DNA of 64,000 nt from Niastella soli (GTDB lineage Bacteria > Bacteroidota > Bacteroidia > Chitinophagales > Chitinophagaceae): positions 496,001 to 560,000 of the forward strand of contig NZ_JAGHKO010000004.1 of NCBI RefSeq assembly GCF_017742245.1, read 5' to 3'. Numbering within the stretch: the first letter of the stretch is position 1; every line of letters begins with the position of its first letter. Under the pieces are notes generated by a model that did not search any database, was not told where the DNA came from, and saw nothing but the letters and a program-made list of their open reading frames with translations. Shown piece after piece: positions 7,477-15,695 of the stretch. Both the position numbers and the translations under genes were made by a program.

Positions 7477-7576
7477 TTTACAATCAGAATGATAATGTAC
7501 TAAAGATACGGTGCAACGGGAAAATGGGTGCTGAGACTGTTAGTCAAATTTTTCTTAGATTTTTTTTTATCATTTT

Positions 7577-7607
7577 TTTGGTCAATTCAGATTTACGGTT
7601 ATCTTTG
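7577..7607 (+). promoter_or_regulatory. Promoter of tRNA-Leu
   Basis: TTTG (7577-7580), a 19-bp spacer, then TATCTTTG (7600-7607): an exact match to the Bacteroidota -33/-7 consensus. Predicted start is near 7614, giving a leader of about 40 nt before the tRNA. Confidence 0.7.
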
Positions 7608-7653
7608 CAACCCGAAACGAAAAAGCTCTTTACAAAAACATAAAGATCTGAAT

Positions 7654-7740
7654 GCCCAGGTGGCGAAATTGGTAGACGCACTGTGTTCAGGTCGCAGCGC
7701 TCGCAAGGGTGTGCTGGTTCGAATCCAGTCCTGGGCACCA
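7654..7740 (+). tRNA. tRNA-Leu (anticodon CAG)
   Basis: An 87-nt tRNA with acceptor arm GCCCAGG/CCTGGGC, an encoded CCA end, D-arm with GGTAGACGC, anticodon stem CTGTG/CGCAG around loop TTCAGGT (anticodon CAG at loop positions 3-5), a long class-II variable arm and T-arm GGTTCGAATCC. Its last bases serve as the integration site of the island that follows; the gene stays intact because the element restores the 3' end. Confidence 0.95.
7720..7738 (+). other. attL core (tRNA-Leu 3' end)
   Basis: CGAATCCAGTCCTGGGCAC, 19 bp of the T-arm and acceptor end, is repeated exactly at 22514-22532 in the same orientation. The flanking bases differ on both sides (T versus A before, CA versus TT after). Duplication of a tRNA 3' end at both borders is the usual footprint of a tRNA-targeting tyrosine integrase. 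Confidence 0.85.
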
Positions 7741-7743
7741 TTT

Positions 7744-7780
7744 AGCCCTGTAAGTCATTGATTTACAGGGCTTTTTTATT
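7744..7780 (+). terminator. Terminator after tRNA-Leu (island-borne)
   Basis: AGCCCTGTAA (7744-7753) pairs with TTTACAGGGCT (7762-7772), then TTTTTATTTT. It lies just inside attL, so the island brought its own terminator for the tRNA transcript. Confidence 0.85.
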
Positions 7781-7829
7781 TTCCGTATGTCAAAAATGTG
7801 TCGTTTTTCACGCTTTCTACCACTATTTC

Positions 7830-8153
7830 TGACACATAATTGACACACTCAATGACACACACAAACGCTGGCACAGAAACATGTGCCGATGCTAGCACAC
7901 TACAGGCACACCATTTCGGTCAAGCACAACGAAACCCGCTAAAAACGCCTAAAACAACCACCAGGCACACGCTTCCTCCCCCCTTTTTGACACACGGTTT
8001 GATACACGCTTTTGGCAGTAGTCAATCCGCTGAAATGTCAGTGCTGACAATACTTCCAGCGAATTTTAAAGGAAATTTTTTCGTTCATTTTTCATCACAT
8101 TTTACCACAAACCTTTGCCGTGTGTCAAATCAGGTAGAGATTCTGACACACGC
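7830..8153. repeat. Iterated TGACACAC elements (possible integrase arm sites)
   Basis: TGACACA(C) occurs at 7830, 7841, 7853, 7988 and 8144, with variants GGCACACGC (about 7964) and TGATACACGC (about 8000), and the reverse form TGTGTCA at 8120. Several copies continue as CACGCTT. GGCACA (7870-7875) and TGTGCC (7882-7887) form an inverted pair. The cluster fills the 470-bp spacer between attL and the integrase start, where lambda-type integrases have arm-binding sites. No credible gene is in the stretch. Confidence 0.55.
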
Positions 8154-8210
8154 TTGCTCTTCGGCATATTCATTGAGCCACGATTCTATCACCTTTAAAA
8201 TCGTAATCCT

Positions 8211-9326
8211 ATGAATATCCTTGAAAGACCAAACAAAAAAGGCGATAAGATCTACTTCCTGTATGATTATGGACGTGGTCCCGGTCAACGACCATCAACC
8301 GGTGTTTTTATTTACACCAATCCAAAGGATCAGATTCAAAAGAACCATAACAAAGAGGCTCTAAAGCTGCTGGAGGTTAAGAAAAGCCAGGCAACAATTG
8401 ATCAGCAGGCTATTGGCAGTTCCTTTATCCCCGCACATAAGTTTAAAGCCAATTTTTTGGAGTATTACGAAGAATATGTAAAGCTGAATGCCCGTAAAGG
8501 CAACCGCCACCTGGTTAACAGTCTGGCGCAGTTTAAACTGTTTATAAAAAAGGATTTCATCGCCCCCATTGACATTACTGAAAACTTCTGCAAGCGATTT
8601 CGGCAGTTCTTATTGGATAAATATTCAGGAGAAACACCCGGCAATTATTATTCACGGTTCAAATGGGCAGTGAGCGCAGCCGAAAGTGACGGGTACTTTC
8701 AAAAGAACCCTTCAGACAAAGTAAATTCGAAATCAAACCCCAGCATCAAACTAAAAGAGAACCTGGAGGTTGACGAATACCTTAAGCTGCTTACCACTCC
8801 ATGCTTAAATGAAGAGGTAAAGGCCGCTTTCATTTTTTGCTGTTACACCGGCTTGCGCTGGGTTGATGTAAAGAAGCTGGAATGGAAAGATATTCGGGGG
8901 AATGTTCTTACGACCCGCATCATCCAGGCAAAAACAGGCCAACCGGTAACCCTGACACTGCATCCTATTGCGAAGTCCACCCTTGAAAAGCAAAAAGCAA
9001 AGCTGGAGGCGGTTAAGATTCAGAACCCGGAAGTGTTTTCACTACCAACGGCAGATGGCGCTAATAAGATCGTAGATGCCTGGGTAAAATCAGCAGGTAT
9101 TGACAAGTATATTACCTGGTCCTGTGCCCGGTTGAGCTTCTCAATACTGTTGCAGGATAAAAATGTAGATGATGCGACTGTGGCTTACCTTATGGGGCAT
9201 ACTACTACTGACCAGGTGAGGAAAAGGTATAAAAGGCATAGGCCGAAAGATCAAGTGGCAACTATTAGTCAGTTGCCGACCCCAGATCAATCGCCAGACT
9301 TTCTGAATATAAGCAATAAATTGTAG
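8211..9326 (+). CDS. Tyrosine recombinase/integrase
   Basis: 371 residues. An N-terminal Arm-type region (about 1-90) precedes a SAM-like core-binding domain (about 95-185, FKANFLEYYEEYVKLNARKG onward) and the catalytic domain. Catalytic residues visible are Arg in TGLRWVD, Lys in QAKTGQ, Arg in WSCARLSF, His in LMGHTTT and the nucleophile Tyr in RKRYKRHRP. The first His of the usual HxxR box is Ser here (SCAR), a form I recall in a Bacteroidota integrase branch. It sits next to attL and reads inward. It probably catalyses integration at tRNA-Leu; no excisionase is adjacent. Confidence 0.92.
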   Translation: MNILERPNKKGDKIYFLYDYGRGPGQRPSTGVFIYTNPKDQIQKNHNKEALKLLEVKKSQATIDQQAIGSSFIPAHKFKANFLEYYEEYVKLNARKGNRHLVNSLAQFKLFIKKDFIAPIDITENFCKRFRQFLLDKYSGETPGNYYSRFKWAVSAAESDGYFQKNPSDKVNSKSNPSIKLKENLEVDEYLKLLTTPCLNEEVKAAFIFCCYTGLRWVDVKKLEWKDIRGNVLTTRIIQAKTGQPVTLTLHPIAKSTLEKQKAKLEAVKIQNPEVFSLPTADGANKIVDAWVKSAGIDKYITWSCARLSFSILLQDKNVDDATVAYLMGHTTTDQVRKRYKRHRPKDQVATISQLPTPDQSPDFLNISNKL

Positions 9327-9351
9327 AAGTTAATGGTATTTGATTAGTGCA

Positions 9352-9378
9352 GCCTCCCTTCCGGGAGGCATTTTTTTT
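9352..9378 (+). terminator. Terminator of the integrase gene
   Basis: GCCTCCC (9352-9358) and GGGAGGC (9363-9369) around a TTCC loop, followed by ATTTTTTTT. It is 26 bp after the integrase stop. Confidence 0.9.
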
Positions 9379-9538
9379 GATTTACTCCATTAAAATCTTC
9401 TATATCACGATTAATTGTAGCAGTCGTTCGCTGTCACTACATCTTTTCCATGAGTAACTTGTTGACTATACTATGATTACACCTGTAGAAAAAATCTAAG
9501 TCAGTGACACCAGGTAATTGGGGTTTAGCTAAACCATA

Positions 9539-9690
9539 TTAGTTTAACCATCGATATTCATTAGGTGTAAATCCAACTCTTTGTTTAAATAATCGTGTAA
9601 AGTGTTGAGGATATTTAAAGCCAAGCTCAAAGGCAATCATCCTAAGTTCCGATACTATCAAAACTTTGCAACTGTATAACGTAGGCTAAC
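9539..9690 (-). pseudogene. AraC-family HTH C-terminal remnant
   Basis: Reverse-strand codons ending at the TAA of 9539-9541 read VSELRMIAFELGFKYPQHF then TRLFKQRVGFTPNEYRWLN. This is the second helix-turn-helix of AraC regulators, closely like the ends of the two intact AraC genes at 16780 and 19863. Upstream the reading frame quickly runs out, so only about 50 codons remain. A perfect palindrome GGTTTAGCTAAACC lies at 9522-9535 just downstream. The 9380-9761 spacer otherwise shows no gene. Confidence 0.75.
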
Positions 9691-9761
9691 ACACCACCAT
9701 GGCGTCTTTGATTATTTAATATTAAAACTCCCTTAAAATGATATCATAAAACAAACGAAGT

Positions 9762-10433
9762 TTATTCTTCATTTTTAATATCCAAATGCGCCCGTAACAT
9801 ATGTTTTAAATGCTTTTTTAACCTGGGGGCGATTTTTTTATGATAGGAAAGATTATCTGCGCCATTAATTTTCCAACGGCTGCAATAAGCATCTTTCGAA
9901 TTGGCTACATAGTTAACGGTTCCCAGTATAGTCGCCATAGTAAGCTCTATATCTACTTTTTTAAAATATTTTTTTCTTTGTCCGTCTTTGACCAGCTTGG
10001 TTATCTGCTCTAAATGACGTGATCTGATTTTTAGGATAAGTTCATTTATTACGGGCGACGCAGAATAGTTGTATTGTTGTGAGATAATACAATCGAAATA
10101 ATATTTATTTAGTGTTTTTTCTACCAAAAAGGAAACCAATCGGTCAATCTTCTCCCAAGGTGAAAAGGTTTGATCCTTATTTAAGGCTTCAATTTTGTCA
10201 AATGTATGTTGCGCCCGCTCTGCGATAAGTACTTCTATTAACTTCTCCTTCGAACCGAAGTAGTAAGATACCATTGCAATATTAACGTTTGCAAGTTGCG
10301 CAATATCACGTACAGAAGTCCCATCAAATCCTTTTTCCGCAAACAGCTGCTCTGCAATTCGAAGAATGTGTTCTTTCTTATATAGTATTCCCATTAGTGA
10401 CATAAAGTATTTACTTAATCCAATCTTACGCAC
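9762..10433 (-). CDS. TetR/AcrR-family transcriptional regulator
   Basis: 223 residues, possibly 210 if translation starts at Met14 (10394), which gives the usual short N-terminus. The HTH is clear: [20 protein letters not shown] then [20 protein letters not shown] (about residues 22-61 of the long form). The C-terminal ligand domain (residues 70-210) is helical and resembles QacR/AcrR-type sensors, with no assignable ligand. It is divergent from an AraC regulator, and the shared spacer holds a GTATACA inverted repeat. It probably represses part of the island's oxidoreductase cargo or its own promoter. Confidence 0.9.
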   Translation of the reverse strand: MRKIGLSKYFMSLMGILYKKEHILRIAEQLFAEKGFDGTSVRDIAQLANVNIAMVSYYFGSKEKLIEVLIAERAQHTFDKIEALNKDQTFSPWEKIDRLVSFLVEKTLNKYYFDCIISQQYNYSASPVINELILKIRSRHLEQITKLVKDGQRKKYFKKVDIELTMATILGTVNYVANSKDAYCSRWKINGADNLSYHKKIAPRLKKHLKHMLRAHLDIKNEE

Positions 10434-10521
10434 ATATTCTATCTAATGCCTGAGGCTGGTATTATTTATTTCTTCATCTATCTCTGGGATTACAAAACTA
10501 AAATCTGAAAACCGGGGGCAC

Positions 10522-10548
10522 GTATACAAATTCCTGTTTTCTGTATAC
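10522..10548. promoter_or_regulatory. Inverted repeat, candidate TetR operator
   Basis: GTATACA (10522-10528) and TGTATAC (10542-10548) are a perfect inverted repeat with a 13-bp spacer. They lie between the divergent TetR and AraC genes, about 90-130 bp upstream of either start. Confidence 0.45.
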
Positions 10549-10638
10549 ATATTGGGTATTTACTAATGGAGGTCCTCAGCAGTCGCCCATAAAACATAGT
10601 TGTGTACGAAAATGATTTAAAACCAGCATTTTAAAGGA

Positions 10639-10668
10639 TTGTGATATTTACAGGTACCACTAAATTTG
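10639..10668 (+). promoter_or_regulatory. Promoter of the AraC gene at 10688
   Basis: TTG (10639-10641), a 19-bp spacer and TAAATTTG (10661-10668) match the Bacteroidota consensus. A second -7-like box, TAACTTTG (10676-10683), ends only 4 bp before the ATG and would give a leaderless message. Confidence 0.45.
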
Positions 10669-10687
10669 AAAATCTTAACTTTGTTGC

Positions 10688-11566
10688 ATGGACAGAAAAG
10701 AAAAACGCTCACTTTCTGAATACAATAATGAATTGAAGTTGAAGGGATTTAATGTTTTCCAGATTGAGAGTGACGGCCAGGCTACAAAGATTTACAGTAG
10801 GAAAGATTTCTACAAGATATGCCTTACAACAGGAAAAAGCCTGATTCATTATGCCGACAGAAGCTATGATATGGATGGTACTATTTTGTTTTTCGGCAAT
10901 CCTCATATTCCATATTCGTGGGAAACAATATCAACTACTTATGTGGGGTATACCTGTCTTTTTTCGGAAGACTTTTTAAAGCAATCAGAGCGAACAGAAA
11001 GCCTTCAACATTCGCCTTTTTTTAAAATAGGAGGTACACCTATCTTAGAAATTACAGATAATCAACGGGATTTCCTTAATAGCATATTTAGAAAAATGAT
11101 AGAGGAGCAACAGACTGATTATGTTTATAAGGATGAACTCATTCGAAATTATATCAGCCTGATAATTCACGAGTCGCTTAAGCTGCAACCCTCTGAGCAT
11201 TTTGACAAACATAAAAATGCATCTTCGCGTATCACTACTGTGTTTCTGGAATTACTGGAAAGGCAATTTCCAATCGAAAGCATTGACCGGCCATTATCAT
11301 TGCGAACAGCTCAGGACTATGCCAAAGCCCTATCCATTCATGTGAACTATCTGAATAAAGCTGTTAAAGAAATCACTGGTAAATCCACAACAAACCATAT
11401 CACTGATCGAATTATCACCGAAGCAAAGGCTTTGTTGCAACATACTGAGTGGAACGTTTCAGATATAGCTTATTCCCTTGGCTTTGATTACCCCACGTAT
11501 TTTAATAATTTCTTTAAAAAGGTTACCGGAACAAACCCCAAAGCGCTCAGAGATCAATTAGTTTGA
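10688..11566 (+). CDS. AraC-family transcriptional regulator
   Basis: 292 residues. The N-terminal 170 residues form a cupin-like sensor (GKSLIHYADRSYDMDGTILF, FFGNPHIPYSWETISTTYVG). The C-terminal 100 residues carry two HTH motifs (LSLRTAQDYAKALSIHVNYL; WNVSDIAYSLGFDYPTYFNN) and the family end FKKVTGTNPKALRDQL. It reads toward the acetyltransferase, lipoprotein, cupin and ADH genes and probably activates them, as AraC regulators with reductase neighbours often do. It is less similar to the other two AraC proteins in the island than those are to each other. Confidence 0.92.
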   Translation: MDRKEKRSLSEYNNELKLKGFNVFQIESDGQATKIYSRKDFYKICLTTGKSLIHYADRSYDMDGTILFFGNPHIPYSWETISTTYVGYTCLFSEDFLKQSERTESLQHSPFFKIGGTPILEITDNQRDFLNSIFRKMIEEQQTDYVYKDELIRNYISLIIHESLKLQPSEHFDKHKNASSRITTVFLELLERQFPIESIDRPLSLRTAQDYAKALSIHVNYLNKAVKEITGKSTTNHITDRIITEAKALLQHTEWNVSDIAYSLGFDYPTYFNNFFKKVTGTNPKALRDQLV

Positions 11567-11672
11567 AATTCTTAATGATTTGATTGAAAATCGTTATCAC
11601 CGGCTCGTTCTTCCTACCGAAATTTGTGTTACCAATCCCGCTTAAATAGATGTGGGAACAAATTCAAATGAT

Positions 11673-12245
11673 ATGAACGAACCTGTTACCGATATATTTC
11701 AAAGAGACAGGAGCGGAGATGTTATTAGTCTCGATGATCCTGAATACCCAAAGCTATTCAGGATAATCCAAAAGGCAATTAGAACAACGGCTGAGCTTAA
11801 CAGCCTGATTACTGACGACCTGCAGGAAATTCGCGATGTGTTTAGCAGGTTGATCGGCCGCAAGGTAGATGACAGTCTTTTTCTTATTCCTCCATTTTAC
11901 ACAGACTTCGGTGAGAATATCGTGGTGGGCAAGAACGTTTTCGTAAATCACGCCTGTACATTTATGGACAGAGGTGGTATTACATTAGACGACGAGGTAC
12001 TTATTGGCCCAAAAGTTAACCTTATTACCACCAATCACCCAATAAATCCATCCCAGAGACGCGCCACCATATCAAAACCCATAGTAATAAAAAGAAAAGC
12101 ATGGATTGGCGTTGGCTCTACCATTCTACCAGGTGTAACCATTGGCGAGAACTCTATTGTAGCGGCAGGTTCTGTTGTAACAAAGGATGTCCCGGACAAC
12201 GTAATTGTTGGCGGCATCCCGGCGAAAATCATTAAATCAATATAG
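11673..12245 (+). CDS. Left-handed beta-helix sugar O-acetyltransferase (maltose/galactoside type)
   Basis: 190 residues from the ATG at 11673; a GTG at 11652 would add 7. A short N-terminal helical part (LFRIIQKAIRTTAELNSLIT) precedes hexapeptide repeats of the LacA/Maa group: GENIVVGKNVFVNHACTFMD, IGPKVNLITTNHPI with the catalytic-type His, and WIGVGSTILPGVTIGENSIV ending in VGGIPAKIIKSI. These enzymes acetylate sugars with acetyl-CoA in the cytoplasm as trimers. It stands between an AraC gene and a lipoprotein. A detoxifying role (acetylating a non-metabolised sugar or alcohol) is possible but not shown. Confidence 0.9.
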   Translation: MNEPVTDIFQRDRSGDVISLDDPEYPKLFRIIQKAIRTTAELNSLITDDLQEIRDVFSRLIGRKVDDSLFLIPPFYTDFGENIVVGKNVFVNHACTFMDRGGITLDDEVLIGPKVNLITTNHPINPSQRRATISKPIVIKRKAWIGVGSTILPGVTIGENSIVAAGSVVTKDVPDNVIVGGIPAKIIKSI

Positions 12246-12330
12246 CACGGGAAAATTTACCACTGCTAAAAAGCCGATTGCCAAATTGCAGCGCATAGTA
12301 CACACTTTCAAATAATCAAACCTCAATTTT

Positions 12331-12810
12331 ATGAGATGGATAATTATTGCAGGAACTTTCGCTATTGGACTATTCTTTATGTCCTATGCTGCTTGCGGCA
12401 AAGGAAATAGTGTCGACTCTATTTCTTCAGACACAACGAATATTAATGATACAACGACCCGAATAATGAAAATAAAAATTGGTTCTGTAGTATTTCAGGC
12501 TTCATTACTAGATAATGCTTCAGCCCGGGCATTCCAATCCCTGCTTCCATTAACCTTAAACATGACAGAGTTAAATGGTAATGAAAAGTATTTTGACTTA
12601 TCAACTAATCTTCCTGTTAATGCCGCTAATCCTGGCACCATTAGCTCGGGAGATCTAATGCTTTGGGGAAACAAAACCCTCGTTCTATTCTATAAATCAT
12701 TTTCAACCTCTTATAGCTATACAAAATTGGGTGTGATTGATGACCCAAAGGGACTCGCGGAAGCAGTCGGTTCAGGAAATGTTACCATTACATTCGAAAT
12801 GAATAAGTAG
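12331..12810 (+). CDS. Cyclophilin-like-fold lipoprotein
   Basis: 159 residues. MRWIIIAGTFAIGLFFMSYA is followed by a lipobox-like YAAC at residues 19-22, so it is likely anchored in the envelope. After a Ser/Thr linker, residues 45-157 (IKIGSVVFQASLLDNASARA, SSGDLMLWGNKTLVLFYKSF, YTKLGVIDDPKGLAEAVGSG) match the small bacterial cyclophilin-like fold family (Cyclophil_like2), often seen beside oxidoreductases and cupins. These usually lack proven prolyl isomerase activity. It precedes the exported cupin and Tat-type ADH and may belong to the same envelope unit. Confidence 0.8.
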   Translation: MRWIIIAGTFAIGLFFMSYAACGKGNSVDSISSDTTNINDTTTRIMKIKIGSVVFQASLLDNASARAFQSLLPLTLNMTELNGNEKYFDLSTNLPVNAANPGTISSGDLMLWGNKTLVLFYKSFSTSYSYTKLGVIDDPKGLAEAVGSGNVTITFEMNK

Positions 12811-12843
12811 CATCACTATTGAACATGTTAAAATCAATAAATA

Positions 12844-13320
12844 ATGAATGCAATCTTCATATATATTGTTGCAGTTGCAGTCATGTTTACATGCTGTAAA
12901 GAGGCGCCTAAGAACAATCTATCGGTCGACGCAAAGGCAATATTTCCGAAAGGACAATTAGGTGCGACTGAAAATTTTACTGGCAATGCATGGAATTACG
13001 GCTTGGTTGCCAACGACACCGCTTTCACCACCCTGGTAGGCAATGTATATTTCGAACCAGGCGCAAGAACGAACTGGCATATACATCCTGCCGGACAAAT
13101 TTTGGTCATTACCGATGGAGTTGGTTATCATCAGATCAGGGGGCAGCCCGTCGAATCCATCCGCAAAGGGTCAGTGGTGAAATGCCCACCCGGTGTCGAA
13201 CATTGGCATGGCGCCAGTGCAGACACAGGTCTGCATCAACTTTATATCGTTCCAAACACAGAAAAAGGCATTGTTGTGTGGAATGAAAAAGTAACGGATG
13301 AACAATACAAAGGTCATTAA
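12844..13320 (+). CDS. Exported cupin-domain lipoprotein
   Basis: 158 residues. MNAIFIYIVAVAVMFTCCKE carries a lipoprotein-like signal with Cys at 17-18. The mature part is a single cupin. Motif 1 is FEPGARTNWHIHPAGQILVI, with two His and a Gln in place of the usual Glu; motif 2 is PPGVEHWHGASADTGLHQLY. The end reads NEKVTDEQYKGH, close to the end of the cytosolic cupin at 16360 ([12 protein letters not shown]). Such cupins are often annotated as carboxymuconolactone-decarboxylase-linked or quercetinase-like metal proteins. It lies 35 bp before the Tat-type ADH, so both products would act outside the cytoplasm. Confidence 0.88.
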   Translation: MNAIFIYIVAVAVMFTCCKEAPKNNLSVDAKAIFPKGQLGATENFTGNAWNYGLVANDTAFTTLVGNVYFEPGARTNWHIHPAGQILVITDGVGYHQIRGQPVESIRKGSVVKCPPGVEHWHGASADTGLHQLYIVPNTEKGIVVWNEKVTDEQYKGH

Positions 13321-13354
13321 TCCATCACTTAATTAACTATTTAATATAGGATAT

Positions 13355-14539
13355 ATGTGTACAGATAAGAATAAGCACGATCGTTCAAGAAGAAAGTTTA
13401 TACAACAAACAACAGTAGCAGGCGCGGCCCTACTGTTGACCAACCCGATAGATATGTTTTCACAAACAACGGGCAAACAAGCCGCCAACATCAAGTCAAA
13501 AGGCTATGCGGCTAGAGATGCATCAGGCAAACTTAGTTTGTGGGAATTTGAACGCAGACCGGTAGGCGACAATGACATTCTCATTGAGATCAAATATGCC
13601 AGCATTTGTCACTCAGACATACACCAGATGAAAGGTGATTGGGGGCCTCAACAATACCCACAAGTGCCAGGCCATGAGATCGTAGGAATTGTAACAGCCA
13701 TCGGTAAGAATGTAAAAAAGTTCAAGGTTGGCGACCGGGCAGGTGTTGGTTGTATGGTGGATAGTTGTATGCAGTGCGATAGCTGCAAACGAGGTGAAGA
13801 ACAATTTTGCGATAATGGGAAAACATTGTTTACGTACGGATACCCAGATAAAAGTTCTCCTTCCGGTATTACCCAGGGCGGATATGCCACCAATATCGTA
13901 GTGAGAGATCATTTTGCAGTACATATTCCGGACAACATCAGCTTTGAGCAAGCTGCGCCATTGCTTTGTGCAGGTATCACCACGTATTCACCGCTTATGA
14001 AAGCAAAGTTTAAAAAAGGTGATAAAGTAGGCGTTGCAGGTATAGGCGGCTTAGGTCACTTGGCGGTGAAACTGGCCGTATCTAAAGGGGCAGAAGTATA
14101 TGCTTTCACTACTTCCGCCGATAAAGTAAATGACATAAAGTCCTTCGGCGCGAAAGAGGTAATTATTGTCGACGACTTATCGAAACTGAAACCCTATAAG
14201 GGCAAGCTGGATTACATGATCTCCACCATTCCTGCCCAATATGATGTAGCTGCCTATGCAGCTGCAGTCAAGCCTGGGGGTTCTTACACACAGGTAGGTA
14301 TGCCTGTAGGGTTCAATCTCACACTTAGCAACATTGCACTGGCAACGACCCGCGTTAATTTTAATGCATCCCTGATCGGCGGTATTCCCGAGACACAGGA
14401 AGTGATTGACTATTGTGCAAAAAACAAAGTGGTTCCGCAGATACAGGTAATTAAAGCGGAAGCTGTTAATGAAGCATGGGAAAATGTAGTGAACAAAAAG
14501 GCACGTTATCGCTATGTGATCGATGTAAAGACGATCTAA
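13355..14539 (+). CDS. Zinc-dependent alcohol dehydrogenase with Tat signal
   Basis: 394 residues. Residues 8-40 (HDRSRRKFIQQTTVAGAALL) form a twin-arginine signal. The enzyme itself (from about 48) is an MDR alcohol dehydrogenase of the cinnamyl-ADH/YahK type: catalytic Cys in SICHSDIHQMKGDWG, His in VPGHEIVG, four structural zinc Cys in DSCMQCDSCKRGEEQFC, and Rossmann motif GVAGIGGLGHLAVKLA. It should reduce aldehydes with NADPH. An exported NAD(P)-enzyme needs the cofactor loaded before Tat export, as in Zymomonas glucose-fructose oxidoreductase. It is followed after 26 bp by a cytosolic paralogue, and preceded by an exported cupin. Confidence 0.92.
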   Translation: MCTDKNKHDRSRRKFIQQTTVAGAALLLTNPIDMFSQTTGKQAANIKSKGYAARDASGKLSLWEFERRPVGDNDILIEIKYASICHSDIHQMKGDWGPQQYPQVPGHEIVGIVTAIGKNVKKFKVGDRAGVGCMVDSCMQCDSCKRGEEQFCDNGKTLFTYGYPDKSSPSGITQGGYATNIVVRDHFAVHIPDNISFEQAAPLLCAGITTYSPLMKAKFKKGDKVGVAGIGGLGHLAVKLAVSKGAEVYAFTTSADKVNDIKSFGAKEVIIVDDLSKLKPYKGKLDYMISTIPAQYDVAAYAAAVKPGGSYTQVGMPVGFNLTLSNIALATTRVNFNASLIGGIPETQEVIDYCAKNKVVPQIQVIKAEAVNEAWENVVNKKARYRYVIDVKTI

Positions 14540-14565
14540 TCTATAAAAACATTAAGAATGATCTC

Positions 14566-15618
14566 ATGGAAACATTTAAAGTAAAAGCATATGGAACAGA
14601 AGCGGCCGATGCGCCGTTTCACAATATTGAAATCAAACGCAGAAACTTGTTGCCCGATGATGTAGAGATAGATATCCTTTATTGTGGTATCTGCCACTCG
14701 GACCTGCATGCGGTAAAAAACGATTGGGGCGGCACAATCTATCCAATCGTGCCCGGCCATGAAATTGTCGGCCGTATTACACAGGTGGGAACAGAAGTAA
14801 CAAAGTTTAAGGTGGGCGACCTGGCAGCGATTGGATGTATTGTGGATAGCTGTGGCCATTGCCATCAATGCGATAACGGCGAAGAACAGTTCTGCGAAAA
14901 AGGATGGACTGTTGTATTCAATGCCCCTGACAAAGTGTTGGGCGGTCAAACCTATGGGGGCTTTTCAGAAAAAATTGTAGCCAAAGCCAATTATGTACTC
15001 AAAATGCCGGAGAATATTGACCTCGCGGCTTCAGCTCCCATTCTTTGCGCTGGTATTACTGTGTACTCACCTTTAAAACATTGGAAAATTGGTGCAGGTA
15101 CGAAAGTAGGTATCATAGGGATTGGCGGCTTGGGACATATGGCTATTAAAATAGCCAAAGCAATGGGTGCATATGTTGTAGTATTTACTACTTCAACTTC
15201 TAAAATAGATGATGCAAAGAAATTGGGAGCTGATGAAGCTGTTTTATCTACAGATAAGGCCCAGATGAAAGCACAGGCAGGTTTTGATATGATATTAGAT
15301 ACAGTATCTGCAAAACACGATGTAAACACATATCTCAATGCGTTGAAGGTAGACGGTAGCCTGGTGCTTGTAGGATTGCCTAATCAGCCTCTTGAAATTG
15401 GTGCATTCAATGTGGTGAATGGTCGAAAGAGTTTTTCAGGTTCTAACATCGGCGGAATAGCTGAGACGCAGGAGGTTATTGATTTCTGTGCAAGCCACAA
15501 TATTACCGCAGACATCGAACTGATTACAGTCGACCAAATCAATGAAGCATTTGAAAGACTTGAAAAAGGAGACGTGAAATATCGTTTTGTGATCGATATC
15601 GCTGCATCAAAAAAATAA
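14566..15618 (+). CDS. Zinc-dependent alcohol dehydrogenase (cytosolic, YahK/CAD type)
   Basis: 350 residues from ATG 14566; an in-frame upstream start at 14476 would lie inside the previous gene. It has no signal sequence. Same MDR architecture as its neighbour: catalytic Cys in GICHSDLHAVKNDWG, His in VPGHEIVG, structural zinc Cys in DSCGHCHQCDNGEEQFC, and coenzyme motif IIGIGGLGHMAIKIAKAMG. Ser/Thr after the second strand (TTSTSK) suggests NADPH. Expected role is reducing aliphatic or aromatic aldehydes in the cytosol. It is probably co-transcribed with the Tat-type ADH; a strong hairpin follows it. Confidence 0.93.
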   Translation: METFKVKAYGTEAADAPFHNIEIKRRNLLPDDVEIDILYCGICHSDLHAVKNDWGGTIYPIVPGHEIVGRITQVGTEVTKFKVGDLAAIGCIVDSCGHCHQCDNGEEQFCEKGWTVVFNAPDKVLGGQTYGGFSEKIVAKANYVLKMPENIDLAASAPILCAGITVYSPLKHWKIGAGTKVGIIGIGGLGHMAIKIAKAMGAYVVVFTTSTSKIDDAKKLGADEAVLSTDKAQMKAQAGFDMILDTVSAKHDVNTYLNALKVDGSLVLVGLPNQPLEIGAFNVVNGRKSFSGSNIGGIAETQEVIDFCASHNITADIELITVDQINEAFERLEKGDVKYRFVIDIAASKK

Positions 15619-15622
15619 AAAC

Positions 15623-15668
15623 AATTGGCCGCAAAGCATCTGTGTACCGGATGCTTTCATGGCCAATT
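15623..15668 (+). terminator. Long stem-loop between ADH and NmrA-type gene
   Basis: AATTGGCC (15623-15630) pairs with GGCCAATT (15661-15668), and inside it AAAGCATC (15633-15640) pairs with GATGCTTT (15650-15657). No T-run follows, so it may act as an RNA-stability or attenuation element and not as a simple terminator. Confidence 0.6.
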
Positions 15669-15695
15669 AATAAGTAAAATCTACGTATACAAACA

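Noticed and set aside
7840-8214. Forward 124-codon open frame before the integrase
   Set aside because: Low-complexity His/Thr product generated by the TGACACAC repeats; it overlaps the integrase start and lacks any domain.
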